DNA of 64,000 nt from Catenulispora sp. GP43 (GTDB lineage Bacteria; Actinomycetota; Actinomycetes; Streptomycetales; Catenulisporaceae), in the NCBI RefSeq assembly GCF_041260665.1, contig NZ_JBGCCT010000006.1:354096-418095 (forward strand), read 5' to 3'. How positions within the stretch are numbered: the stretch's first letter is position 1; the number at the start of each line of letters is the position of its first letter. The notes under the pieces were generated by a model, which worked only from the letters and a program-made list of their open reading frames with translations, searched no databases and had not been told where the DNA came from. Shown here piece by piece: positions 1 to 8,107 of the stretch. The translations under genes and the position numbers were made by a program.

Positions 1-970
1 AGTTCTGGTCGACGAAGTCGGTGCCGGCGCGCACCACCTGGCGGCCGTCCGGGGTGGAGTCCCCGGCCATCTGCGCCGCCGAGCGGAAGTACTGCGGGTA
101 CTGGAGCAGCAGTTTGCCGGCGCACAGTCCGCCGTCGGAGAAGCCCATCAGGCCCCAGGCGGTGCGGCGGTCGGACACGTGGAAGTTCGCCTCGATCATG
201 GTCCGGACGTCCTGGGCGATGTAGGTGGCCATCTGCGGCCCGCCGGGGATGTTGGAGCAGTTGAGGTTCTGGCCGTTCTGGTTGACGTTCACCGCGACCA
301 GGACGAACGGCGTGGCCTTCTGCTGGGCGATCATCTGCCCGAGCACCTGGCCGCCGCCCAGGACGCTGAACCAGCTGACCGCCGAGCCGGGGTAGCCCGG
401 GAACAGCATGACCACCGGGAAGCGGGTGTTCGCGTAGGCCGGGTCGTGGTACTGCGGCGGGAGCCAGACCATGACGTCGTCGCCGTTGCCGCCGATGCCG
501 GACAGCGGGCCGCGGAAGGCCGCGACCTGGGTGTCGTGGCCGCCGGGGACGAACGTGACCTTCGGTCCGGTCGGCGCGGGCGGGTCCGGGGTGGTCGGCG
601 TGTCGCGGGTGTTCGGCGCGGTCACGTGCGCGGCCTGGCCGGGGCCGCCGAAGCCGGGCGGCTGCAGCCTGCTCCCGCCGTCCCGGTTCAGGTCGGTGGC
701 CGCGTGGGTGGCCTGGTGCACGGCGACCGGCCCGCCGCCGTCCTCGCCGAGCAGATCGCTCCAGGACGCGTACAGGCTGTAGTGGTTGTTGACCAGCAGC
801 CCGACCAGCAGCAGCACGGTGGCCTGGCACAGGCCGATGAGCCCGAAGCGGGTGGCGGCGCGCACCGGGCGGGGCCCGCGGGCGCGGTTCCACAGCACGT
901 ACGTGGCGATCGGTGCGATGACGGCCAGGCACACCGCGAGGATGAGCAGCGTGGTGCTGGTCAAGCTCAT
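1..970 (-). CDS. membrane-anchored esterase-family alpha/beta hydrolase (C-terminus cut by window edge)
   Basis: The reading frame runs from an ATG at 970 (preceded by a purine-rich AAAGGCCCCC stretch) to base 1 without a stop, so the C-terminus lies outside. Two hydrophobic segments near the N-terminus (about residues 6-26 and 44-60) suggest membrane anchoring with the rest exported. A Pro/Thr-rich linker follows, then an esterase-D/antigen-85-like alpha/beta-hydrolase core: FPVVMLFPGYPGS (oxyanion region) and the nucleophile elbow GFSDGG with the likely catalytic Ser. The downstream Asp/His part is missing from the window. Substrate unknown; a surface ester, lipid or sugar ester is possible. 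It is separate from its neighbours. Confidence 0.8.
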   Translation of the reverse strand, partial: MSLTSTTLLILAVCLAVIAPIATYVLWNRARGPRPVRAATRFGLIGLCQATVLLLVGLLVNNHYSLYASWSDLLGEDGGGPVAVHQATHAATDLNRDGGSRLQPPGFGGPGQAAHVTAPNTRDTPTTPDPPAPTGPKVTFVPGGHDTQVAAFRGPLSGIGGNGDDVMVWLPPQYHDPAYANTRFPVVMLFPGYPGSAVSWFSVLGGGQVLGQMIAQQKATPFVLVAVNVNQNGQNLNCSNIPGGPQMATYIAQDVRTMIEANFHVSDRRTAWGLMGFSDGGLCAGKLLLQYPQYFRSAAQMAGDSTPDGRQVVRAGTDFVDQN

Positions 971-1230
971 GGGAGGGGGCCTTTCAAGGACGCGGTCGGT
1001 CGTCCGCGGACGCGGGTGGCGCGGTCGGTGATCCTCGCGCGGTATCGTCGGTACTGTCCCATATGAGAACTTCATGAGACAAGACGACGCACTGCGATCC
1101 CGATCACACCCCGCTAGCGCCCCGAAGTGCGGGAACGCGGATATGCCCCTTTTCCGGCCGCCGGGTGTTCCTATTGCCGGAATTCCGATAGCTGTACCCT
1201 GATACCATGGCATCTCGCTGACGACGTCGG

Positions 1231-1686
1231 ATGCTGAACCCCCTGGTTGGATGCGGTATGGCGGACTCGGATCCCGGGCCCTGGCAGTCGAGTGCCATGG
1301 CGGATTTTCCACTTCGCGGCAGGCGCGGCGGGATTTCGCGCCCCGGGGAGAACCTCAGCCTGATGACGTGGCCCGTCACCGGCGCGATGGTGCTGTCGCT
1401 GGGCGGCGAGCTGGACCTGGCGACCATGCCGCGGCTCATCGAGCGGGTGCGGTCCCTCGTCGAGCAGGGGCACGTGCACATCGTGCTGGACCTGGGCCAC
1501 CTGGAGTTCTGCGACTGCACCGGGCTGCGGGCGCTGCTGCGCGCGCGGGAGATCGCGGCCGAGGCCGGCGGCTGGGCGCGGCTGTCCCGGGTCGGGGCGA
1601 TGACCCGGCACATCATCGCGCTCACCGGACTGCGCGACGCGCTGGTGTGTTACGACAGCGCGGCGATCGCGGTCGCAGGGAGCTGA
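1231..1686 (+). CDS. STAS-domain anti-sigma factor antagonist
   Basis: The protein has a single STAS domain (about residues 45-145): a first strand with VLSLGGELD, then IVLDLGHLEF, and the phospho-site loop DCTGLRALL. In SpoIIAA/RsbV-type antagonists the Ser of the D-S-S-G loop is phosphorylated by a kinase anti-sigma factor; here the aligned residue is Thr (D-C-T-G). The expected role is partner switching that frees a sigma factor. No cognate RsbW-type kinase or sigma gene is next to it. Start is uncertain: in-frame ATGs at 1231, 1258 and 1297 all have weak ribosome-binding sites, and the first ~40 residues do not look like STAS, so a later start is possible. Confidence 0.8.
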   Translation: MLNPLVGCGMADSDPGPWQSSAMADFPLRGRRGGISRPGENLSLMTWPVTGAMVLSLGGELDLATMPRLIERVRSLVEQGHVHIVLDLGHLEFCDCTGLRALLRAREIAAEAGGWARLSRVGAMTRHIIALTGLRDALVCYDSAAIAVAGS

Positions 1687-1803
1687 GAACGCACCGGCCC
1701 GGGCATTGACCGGCGAAGGGGCATTGACGGCCGAAGTGGTCTAGTCCATCTTCATTGGCAGAGCCTTGCGACAGTGCACCGATGCCGAGCCGGGAGCTGC
1801 ACG

Positions 1804-3879
1804 ATGCGGATCAGATCTTTGGCCATGCTGGTCGCGGCGCTGTTGGCGCTGATCGGGTTCGGCGCCGTCGGGGCGCTGGCGATTCCGGCGGCCGCCGCCG
1901 GCGGCAACCTGGTGAGCGATCCCGGTTTCGAGAGCGGCCTGACCGGCTGGTCCTGCGACGCCGGGACCGCGACCACCGTCGGGTCGCCGGTGCACAGCGG
2001 CAGCCAGGCCCTGGCCGCGACACCGACCTCCTCGGACACCGCGCAGTGCTCGCAGACCATCGCGGTGCAGCCGAACTCGGCGTACACGCTCAGCGCCTAC
2101 GTCCAGGGCTCGTATGTCTACCTCGGCGCGACCGGGTACTCGTCCACCTGGACGCCGTCGGCATCGGGCTGGCAGCAGCTGACCACGTCCTTCACGACCG
2201 GTGCCGGCGTCACCTCGGTCGGCATCTACCTGCACGGCTGGTACGCGCAGCCCACCTACTACGCCGACGACGTCGCGCTCATCGGCCCCGGCGGTGGCGG
2301 CGGGGGTGGGGGCACCGCGCCGCCCACGCCGACCGGCCTGACCGTGACCGGCACGACCACCTCCAGCGTCTCGCTGGCCTGGACCGAGCCGAGCGGCTCG
2401 ACCGCGGCCGCGTCGTACCGCGTCTACGAGGGCGCCTCCGTGGTCGCGAGCCCGACGGCGACCAGCGCGACCATCAGCGGTCTGGCTTCCGGGAGCTCGC
2501 ACACGTACAAGGTCACGGCGCTCGCCGCGGACGGAACCGAGTCGTCCGCGAGCGTGCCGGTGACCGCGACGACCCAGACGTCCGGCGGCGGTGGCGGCAG
2601 CGCGTGGCATCCGTCGTACTTGGCGGTGGGGAGCGTCTACACGCCCGGCAGCAGCGTCGACTCCTTCATGACGACGCTCCAGTCGCACGGCGCGATGCCG
2701 AACTACGGCTACGAGTACCTGCTCGGCAACGACTTCCCGAACTGGGCCGCCACCACGACCACGCTCATCAACCACTCGCAGTCCTTCGGGATGACGCCGG
2801 TCCTGGTCGAGTACGGCATGAACGGCAACGTGGACGGCACCAGCGTCGACTTCACCAACATGCAGAGCTCGAACTGGCTGACGACCTACTTCCAGGCGCT
2901 GAAGACCGCCGCGACGGCCGCGAACACGGCGGCGCCGGGACGTCCCGTCGGCTGGATCATCGAGCCGGACATGATGGGCTACCTGCAGCAGAACTACGCG
3001 GCGAACTACGGCGGGAACGCGGCGCAGATGCCGGCCGCGACCAGCGCCGCGTACTCCGCGGGCGTGCTCGGCTCGGGCGACCCGACCTTCGGCAGCAACC
3101 TCAAGGGCCTGGTCGAGGCGATCAACTACACCATCAAGAAGTACGACCCGAGCGCCTTCGTCGGATGGCAGGTCAACACCTGGGGCGTGCGGGACGCGTT
3201 GAAGGACACCGACACCATGGGCTGGACCGCGGGCCGCCAGTCGGTGGCGAACACCGGGACGCAGGTCGCGAACTTCCTGGCCACGGCCGACATCGGCTAC
3301 CACGCCGACTTCGTCGCCTTCGACCAGTGGGGACAGGACTTCGGCTACCTGCGGGACCCGAATCCGGCCGGGGATATCAGGTATCTGAATGCGGCGCACT
3401 GGAGCAACTATCTGTTGTACGTGCAGACGATCCGCGCCTCGCTGGGCCTGCCGGCGGTGCTGTGGCAGATCGCGTGCGGTCACCTGAACTCGACGCAGAC
3501 GCCGAGCCCGACGTACTGGAACTCCTCGGGACACTTCCCGGACCTGGACGACGTGACGAGTGAGCAGTACGAGGACTCGGCCTCGACGTTCTTCTTCGGG
3601 GACACGTTCACCTCGAGCGGCAACAACCTGGCCTTCTACGGGTCGAACCCGGGCGCGGATCCGAAGATCTCGGTGAACGGCAGCACCGTGACGTGGGGCT
3701 CGCACATGTCCGACGCCGCTTCGGCAGGCGTGGTCGCCATCCTGTTCGGCGCCGGAACCGGCACCGGCACGTACGGGGTGCCGGAGATGGTCGGCGCGAA
3801 CCAGAACGCGCCCAGCGACTTCGACTACTGGGTGACGCGGACGCAGAGCTACTTGGCGTCCCCGGCGGCGCTGCCGTAG
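1804..3879 (+). CDS. secreted CBM/FnIII protein with C-terminal glycosidase-like domain
   Basis: Start chosen at ATG 1804 because a GGGAG box lies just upstream and a clean signal peptide follows (MRIRSLAML..., Ala-rich core, AAA cleavage region near residue 33). Residues ~36-160 look like a beta-sandwich carbohydrate-binding module (NLVSDPGFESGLTGWS). A Gly linker and one fibronectin type III domain (~172-258) follow, then a ~420-residue domain containing WIIEPDMMGY, VGWQVNTWG and AFDQWGQDFGY. Acidic residues after strands (the EPD element) and many aromatics suggest a TIM-barrel glycosidase, but I cannot assign a family. It is exported and probably acts on an extracellular polysaccharide. 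The 3' end overlaps the convergent hydrolase gene by 31 bp. Confidence 0.75.
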   Translation: MRIRSLAMLVAALLALIGFGAVGALAIPAAAAGGNLVSDPGFESGLTGWSCDAGTATTVGSPVHSGSQALAATPTSSDTAQCSQTIAVQPNSAYTLSAYVQGSYVYLGATGYSSTWTPSASGWQQLTTSFTTGAGVTSVGIYLHGWYAQPTYYADDVALIGPGGGGGGGGTAPPTPTGLTVTGTTTSSVSLAWTEPSGSTAAASYRVYEGASVVASPTATSATISGLASGSSHTYKVTALAADGTESSASVPVTATTQTSGGGGGSAWHPSYLAVGSVYTPGSSVDSFMTTLQSHGAMPNYGYEYLLGNDFPNWAATTTTLINHSQSFGMTPVLVEYGMNGNVDGTSVDFTNMQSSNWLTTYFQALKTAATAANTAAPGRPVGWIIEPDMMGYLQQNYAANYGGNAAQMPAATSAAYSAGVLGSGDPTFGSNLKGLVEAINYTIKKYDPSAFVGWQVNTWGVRDALKDTDTMGWTAGRQSVANTGTQVANFLATADIGYHADFVAFDQWGQDFGYLRDPNPAGDIRYLNAAHWSNYLLYVQTIRASLGLPAVLWQIACGHLNSTQTPSPTYWNSSGHFPDLDDVTSEQYEDSASTFFFGDTFTSSGNNLAFYGSNPGADPKISVNGSTVTWGSHMSDAASAGVVAILFGAGTGTGTYGVPEMVGANQNAPSDFDYWVTRTQSYLASPAALP

Positions 3880-4541
3880 AAAGCACCGACGATCGCGTTG
3901 AACGCCTTCGCCCCGGTGAGCGGCAGCAGGTGACCGTTGTGCGGCACGATCAGGGCCCTGGCATCGGGGATGGCGTCGGCCATCGGCTGCGCGTCGACCA
4001 CGCACGCCCGGTCCCGCCGCCCGCACAGCACCAGCGTCGGGGCCTGGATGCGCGGCAGGTAGGCGGTCAGATCGCTGCCCTCGGCCTCGTCGACCATCTG
4101 CAGCAGCGCGGCTCGGGTCGGCAGGTCGGAGACGGCCTTCATGAGCCACCAGCCGGGCCGCGAGCGGTAGAAGGCGATCTGCCGGCGGCCGTGCTCGGCT
4201 GCCTTGATGTTGGCGCCGCACAGAACCAGCTTGCTGATACCGGCGGGGTGTTCGGCGGCGACCCGCGCGGCGACGAACGCACCCATGGAGTAGCCGCACA
4301 GGTGAACCGGCCCGTGGCGCTCGACGAGCTCCGCGACGGCCCGCGCCGACCCGCTGAGGCTGACCGGCCCCGCCGAGCGGCCGAAGCCGGGGAGATCCGG
4401 CGCGATGAGGTGGAAGCGGTCGCTGAGCGCGGAGAGCTGGTGCTTCCAGGTGCGCGATGCCGCGCCGCCGCCGTGGAGGAGGATCAGGGTGGGGTTCGCG
4501 GGGTCGCCGCGGGCTTCGGTGTGGAGGTGGGTCCCCGTCAT
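3849..4541 (-). CDS. alpha/beta hydrolase
   Basis: A 230-residue single-domain alpha/beta hydrolase. It has the LLHGGGAASRTW oxyanion segment, APDLPGFGRS, the nucleophile elbow CGYSMGA, the acid region LVLCGRRDRAC and the catalytic His in VPHNGHLLPL. Start is set at ATG 4541 (MTGTHLHTEARGD); the frame stays open upstream but that part does not resemble the family. It has no signal peptide, so it is probably cytosolic. It is convergent with, and overlaps, the secreted CBM protein gene. Substrate cannot be told; the closest general type is the small MhpC-like hydrolases. Confidence 0.8.
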   Translation of the reverse strand: MTGTHLHTEARGDPANPTLILLHGGGAASRTWKHQLSALSDRFHLIAPDLPGFGRSAGPVSLSGSARAVAELVERHGPVHLCGYSMGAFVAARVAAEHPAGISKLVLCGANIKAAEHGRRQIAFYRSRPGWWLMKAVSDLPTRAALLQMVDEAEGSDLTAYLPRIQAPTLVLCGRRDRACVVDAQPMADAIPDARALIVPHNGHLLPLTGAKAFNAIVGAFYGSAAGDAK

Positions 4542-4596
4542 GGGGGCAGCTTGGCATATGAGGGTGCTGTTGGGGGCTGGGGAGGTTGAGGGGTGA

Positions 4597-4737
4597 GGGC
4601 AACAGATACGCCCGCTCCTGGACCAGCACGGATACACGATCACCCCGTCTACGGCCCGCTTCCCCGCACCGGCCGACCTCATCGACTTCCTCGCTGACGA
4701 CAACAACCCGCTTACGGAGATCAAACCAGCGTGTTAA
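4597..4737 (+). pseudogene. possible gene remnant without a start codon
   Basis: An open frame following a stop at 4594 reads into LLDQHGYTITPSTARFPAP and then LIDFLADDNNPLTEI before a TAA at 4735. The composition is protein-like, unlike its surroundings, but no start codon or ribosome-binding site is present. It may be the C-terminal scrap of a deleted gene. The rest of the 4542-4829 gap holds an A/C-rich stretch around 4740-4860 with nothing recognisable. Confidence 0.25.
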
Positions 4738-4829
4738 CCCTCTGCGAGCCCTAAAAATCGCCCTTGACTGTCAACCCACAAACAAACCGCACCTGAGCAC
4801 CAAAGGCCGCCCGAAATCAACCCCCGAAA

Positions 4830-6155
4830 TCAACCCCCCGAAACAGTCGTCTGCCGAACTCGCTGAATGAACTCGCTGTTGCTCCCGGTCTGCTTCAACC
4901 GCTCCAACAGCACCTCGGTCCCGTGCGGGCCGCCCTGCCCACCCTGCCCCCGCAGAGCCCGCCGCAGCCGCCACATGGCGTCCAGCTCCTCAGCGGGCAT
5001 CAGCAGCTCCTCGCGCCGGGTGCTGGAGCCGGTGATGTCGATGGCGGGGAAGACGCGGCGGTCGGCCAGGGAGCGGTCCAGGCGCAGCTCCATGTTGCCG
5101 GTGCTCTTCAGTTCCTCGAAGAAGTAGTCGTCGGCGCGTGAGCCGGTGTCGATCAGGGCGGTGGCCAGGATGGTGATCGAGCCGCCCTCTTCGAGGTTGC
5201 GGGCGGCGCCGAAGAGCTGCTTGGGGGCCGCCACCGCGGAGGCGTCGACGCCGCCGGACAGGGTGCGGCCGCTGGACTTGGCGTTGTTGTTGTGCGCTCG
5301 GCACAGGCGGGTGATGGAGTCCAGGAGGATCACGACGTCCTGGCCTTGTTCGGCGAGGCGCTTGGCGCGTTCGACGGCCAGTTCGGCGACCGCGATGTGC
5401 TCGGTGACCGGGCGGTCGAAGGTGGAGGCGATGATCTCGCCGGCGACCGAGCGGCGCATGTCGGTGACCTCTTCGGGGCGCTCGTCGAGCAGCACGACCA
5501 TGAGGTGGCACTCGGGGTGGTTCTGTGTGACGGCCTTGGCGATGGCCTGCAGCAGGGTGGTCTTGCCGGTCTTGGGCGGGGCGACGATGAGGCCGCGCTG
5601 GCCCTTGCCGATCGGCGTGACCAGGTCGATGGCCCGGGTCAGCAGCTGCCGGGGCTCGGTTTCCAGGCGCAGTCGCTGCTGGGGGTACAGCGGGGTCATC
5701 GCGGCGAAGTGCGGGCGGGTCGGGCCGGCCGTCGCGGGCAGTCCGTTGATCGTGTCGATCCGGTCCAGCGGTCGGGCCTTGCCGGCCGGGTTGGACCGGG
5801 CGGATTTGCGGGTGCTCGCGCTCGTGTTAGCGCTCGTCCTCGTGCTCGCCTGGCCCTCGGAGTCAGGGGGTTCGGCGGCGGTGCCGGTGATCAGATCGCC
5901 GGGACGCAGGCCGTATCGCCGGATCGTCGCCGGCGTGATGTAGAGGTCCCCGGGACCGGGCAGGTAGCCGCTGGTCCGCAGGAAGCCGTGCTGGTCCTGC
6001 CGGTCGAGGATGCCCGTGACGGTCACGGTGCCGGCGGTCACGGTGCCGGCGGTCACGGTGCCGGCGGTCACGGTGCCGGCGGTCACGGGATCGGGGACCC
6101 GCGTGGTGGATCGGGGACGTTCGACGGTGGAGCGTTCAAGTGTGGCGGTGGACAT
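4830..6155 (-). CDS. short Rho-type transcription termination factor (paralogue)
   Basis: A 441-residue Rho homologue, an RNA-dependent hexameric helicase that ends transcription. Visible parts: cold-shock RNA-binding domain (~45-95: GILDRQDQHGFLRTSGYLPG), then the RecA-like motor with Walker A APPKTGKTTLL (K198), LLDERPEEVTDMRRSV, Walker B DVVILLDSITRL, the Q-loop LSGGVDA and the C-terminal FIQRVRQTT. Start is ATG 6155 behind AAAGGA. The long Arg/Asp-rich N-terminal insert typical of the main actinobacterial Rho is absent; in its place is a TAGTV pentapeptide repeat plus a Thr/Ser-rich linker. It is thus more likely an accessory copy than the housekeeping gene. It is divergent from the MFS leader region. 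Confidence 0.88.
   Translation of the reverse strand: MSTATLERSTVERPRSTTRVPDPVTAGTVTAGTVTAGTVTAGTVTVTGILDRQDQHGFLRTSGYLPGPGDLYITPATIRRYGLRPGDLITGTAAEPPDSEGQASTRTSANTSASTRKSARSNPAGKARPLDRIDTINGLPATAGPTRPHFAAMTPLYPQQRLRLETEPRQLLTRAIDLVTPIGKGQRGLIVAPPKTGKTTLLQAIAKAVTQNHPECHLMVVLLDERPEEVTDMRRSVAGEIIASTFDRPVTEHIAVAELAVERAKRLAEQGQDVVILLDSITRLCRAHNNNAKSSGRTLSGGVDASAVAAPKQLFGAARNLEEGGSITILATALIDTGSRADDYFFEELKSTGNMELRLDRSLADRRVFPAIDITGSSTRREELLMPAEELDAMWRLRRALRGQGGQGGPHGTEVLLERLKQTGSNSEFIQRVRQTTVSGG
6016..6090. repeat. 15-bp in-frame tandem repeat in the rho paralogue
   Basis: Unit ccggcggtcacggtg; three exact copies at 6031-6075, flanked by one degenerate unit on each side. On the minus strand it encodes (TAGTV)n. 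As the unit is a multiple of three, copy-number change would alter linker length but keep the frame. Confidence 0.9.
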
Positions 6156-6433
6156 GAGGGTCCTTTCAAAGGGGGTTCGCGGAGAACCGGCGGCTTCGGA
6201 AGACGTCACGAAGCGGCACGGCGGCGAGAGGGGCATCGGCCCAGCTCAAGAACTTGCGGAATGCAGATCGCCAACCGGAGCGGCGGATGAATGGCTGCCG
6301 CGCTACAGACCTAAGCGCCGAGACAGCTGGTGGGTATTCCCACACGGCAGAAAATCGCTCTGCCGACAGCAGGCTAGCACACCGGCCGTCACGAGTGCGC
6401 CACCGGCTCCCGCGAGTCCGCTCTGGAAACCCA

Positions 6434-6463
6434 TTGCGTTCGCGACGTCGGCCTGCCTATCGT
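6434..6463 (+). promoter_or_regulatory. candidate promoter of the leader ORF
   Basis: TTGCGT at 6434-6439, an 18-bp spacer and TATCGT at 6458-6463. The implied transcription start (about 6470) is within a few bases of the ATG at 6474, so the leader transcript would be leaderless or nearly so. Confidence 0.45.
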
Positions 6464-6473
6464 GATCTCACAC

Positions 6474-6533
6474 ATGAAAGGAGGTGATCCTGAGTTGAGT
6501 TGTACCAGGACGCGTGAGGTGGCTGTCAGCTAG
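6474..6533 (+). CDS. 19-codon leader peptide overlapping an anti-Shine-Dalgarno complement
   Basis: ATG at 6474 opens MKGGDPELSCTRTREVAVS and stops with TAG at 6531-6533. The first codons form gaaaggaggtgatcc (6476-6490), a perfect 15-nt complement to the 3' tail of bacterial 16S rRNA (GGATCACCTCCTTTC). The match lies inside the coding region just after the start codon, not before it. Hairpins and a T-run follow before the MFS gene. This layout suggests a ribosome-sensing attenuator: stalling or pausing here could decide downstream RNA folding. I do not recognise a named family; coding status is inferred from layout, not from homology. Confidence 0.5.
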   Translation: MKGGDPELSCTRTREVAVS

Positions 6534-6587
6534 CCGCCCCGCCCGCGAAAAGAGGCCGAAGGCCTCACCCGGCAGGACCGGGGCGGC
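6532..6587 (+). promoter_or_regulatory. nested stem structure directly after the leader ORF
   Basis: The outer arms GCCGCCCCG (6533-6541) and CGGGGCGGC (6579-6587) pair perfectly over 9 bp. They enclose a tight hairpin GAGGCC-GAA-GGCCTC (6552-6566). The 5' outer arm starts on the last base of the leader stop codon, so a ribosome terminating there would block it. A further hairpin CACCGG-N6-CCGGTG lies at 6623-6640. Confidence 0.55.
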
Positions 6588-6685
6588 GGGCTAATCTCCA
6601 ACAGTCACCCGGCTCGCAGGCTCACCGGACGTCCCCGGTGCCTGGAAGGTCGTTCGCGGCGTCATCGGCGCTGTGCGCGGTCCCG

Positions 6686-6715
6686 ACAGGGCAAAGCCTG
6701 CGAGCCGCTGTTTTT
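6686..6715 (+). terminator. candidate attenuator terminator upstream of the MFS gene
   Basis: ACAGGGC (6686-6692) can pair with GCC-G-CTGT (6704-6711, one bulged G), followed directly by a run of five T at 6711-6715. The shape is that of an intrinsic terminator, weak by stem length, and sits about 65 bp before the MFS start. Confidence 0.35.
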
Positions 6716-6769
6716 CTGCCTGCCGGCACGCTCCGCGGACCGCCGTGCCGGGCGTCCGGCCGTCACGGA

Positions 6770-6775
6770 TAGCAT
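6770..6775 (+). promoter_or_regulatory. possible -10 box for a leaderless MFS transcript
   Basis: TAGCAT lies 7 nt before the GTG start at 6782, the spacing seen for leaderless actinobacterial mRNAs. If real, the MFS gene has its own promoter besides any read-through from the leader. Confidence 0.3.
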
Positions 6776-6781
6776 GCGGCG

Positions 6782-8083
6782 GTGAGTCTTACCGCACGTC
6801 TGGGCCGAGCGGCCCGAGCAGCCGTTTCGGACATCACGCCGCTGCGGGAGTCGCCGGCCTATCGCCGGCTGTTCGCCGGCCAGGCGGTGTCGTCGATCGG
6901 GACGCAGGTGACTCAGGTCGCCGTGCCGGTGCAGGTGTACTCGCTCACCCACTCCTCGTTGCAGGTCGGGCTGGTGAGCCTGGCGGCGCTGGTCCCGCTC
7001 ATCTTCTTCGGCCTTTACGGCGGCGCGATCGCCGACGCGGTCGAGCGCCGGAGGCTGTTGCTGATCACCTCGGTGGGGACGATGGCGGTCAGTGTGGCGC
7101 TGCTGGTGCAGGCCGCCGCAGGGATGCGGAGCGTGCCGCTGTTGTTCGTCTGCGTCGCGGTGCAGGCGGCCTTCGCCGCGGTCGACGCCCCGGCGCGGCG
7201 CTCGATCACGCCGCTGCTGGTCCGTCCCGAGAAGCTGCCCGCCGCCAACACGCTGTCCTACGGCAGCATGACGTTCTCGGTCATCGTCGGGCCGGTGCTC
7301 GCCGGCGTCGCGGTCGCGGCCGGCGGCTTCCAGTGGGCCTACGGCATCGACGTGGCCTCGTTCGTCGCGGCGCTCTACGCGGTCGCGCGCCTGCCCGCCC
7401 TGCCGGCCGCCGAGGACGCGCCGCGCGCCGGCCTGGCCTCGGTGCTCCAGGGCCTGCGCTTCGTGCGCGGGCAGCGGATCATCATGGCCACGTTCCTGGC
7501 TGACATCAACGCGATGATCTTCGGCATGCCCAAGGCCCTGTACCCGGCCCTGGCCTTCGGCCAGTACCACGGCGGCGCGGGCACGGCCAGCCTCATGTAC
7601 GCGGCCCCGGCTGCCGGTGCGCTGCTGATGACGGGCCTTGGCGGACTCATCACCGGGGTCCGGCACCAGGGACGCGGCGTGATCCTGGCGATCGTGGTCT
7701 GGGGCGGCTCGATAGCCCTGTTCGGCGCCACCTCGCTGCTCTGGTTCGGTCTGCTGATGCTGGCGCTCGCCGGGGCCGCCGACCAGGTCAGCGCGGTGTA
7801 CCGATCGACGATGATGCAGGTGGTGACGCCCCCGGGGCTCCAGGGGCGCCTGCAGGGCGTCTACATGGTCGTGGTCGCCGGCGGCCCGCGGTTGGGCGAC
7901 CTGGAGTCCGGCGCGGTCGCGACGGCGTTCACGCCGCGGGTGTCGGTGGTGTCCGGCGGGCTGGCGTGCCTGGCCGGGATAGGACTGCTGGCCGCGCTGG
8001 TGCCTTCGCTGCTGCGGTACGACTCGCGGGAGGCGGTGGCGGAGCGGGCTCGGCTCGGGGAGGCCTCGCCGAGTGTGGCTTAG
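6782..8083 (+). CDS. MFS transporter, EntS/MFS_3-type exporter
   Basis: A 433-residue protein with about 12 hydrophobic segments. After a short cytosolic N-terminus (RESPAYRRLFAGQAVSSIGTQ) comes the typical MFS_3 entry, and the loop 2-3 region reads GGAIADAVERRRLL. This family exports siderophores, macrolides and other drugs by proton antiport in the cytoplasmic membrane. Start is GTG 6782; no Shine-Dalgarno is evident, in line with leaderless translation. The preceding 300 bp carry a leader ORF complementary to 16S rRNA, nested hairpins and a terminator-like element, suggesting expression induced by ribosome inhibition. Substrate unknown. Confidence 0.85.
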   Translation: MSLTARLGRAARAAVSDITPLRESPAYRRLFAGQAVSSIGTQVTQVAVPVQVYSLTHSSLQVGLVSLAALVPLIFFGLYGGAIADAVERRRLLLITSVGTMAVSVALLVQAAAGMRSVPLLFVCVAVQAAFAAVDAPARRSITPLLVRPEKLPAANTLSYGSMTFSVIVGPVLAGVAVAAGGFQWAYGIDVASFVAALYAVARLPALPAAEDAPRAGLASVLQGLRFVRGQRIIMATFLADINAMIFGMPKALYPALAFGQYHGGAGTASLMYAAPAAGALLMTGLGGLITGVRHQGRGVILAIVVWGGSIALFGATSLLWFGLLMLALAGAADQVSAVYRSTMMQVVTPPGLQGRLQGVYMVVVAGGPRLGDLESGAVATAFTPRVSVVSGGLACLAGIGLLAALVPSLLRYDSREAVAERARLGEASPSVA

Positions 8084-8107
8084 AGCGGGGCCCGAGCCCG
8101 GCGCCGT

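Noticed and set aside
1741..4629. 962-codon open frame on the minus strand
   Set aside because: Shadow of the secreted CBM protein and hydrolase genes; Arg/Pro-rich nonsense without any domain.
6774..6785. Minimal ORF M-R-R-stop overlapping the MFS GTG
   Set aside because: Too short to judge; probably chance in the -10/start region.
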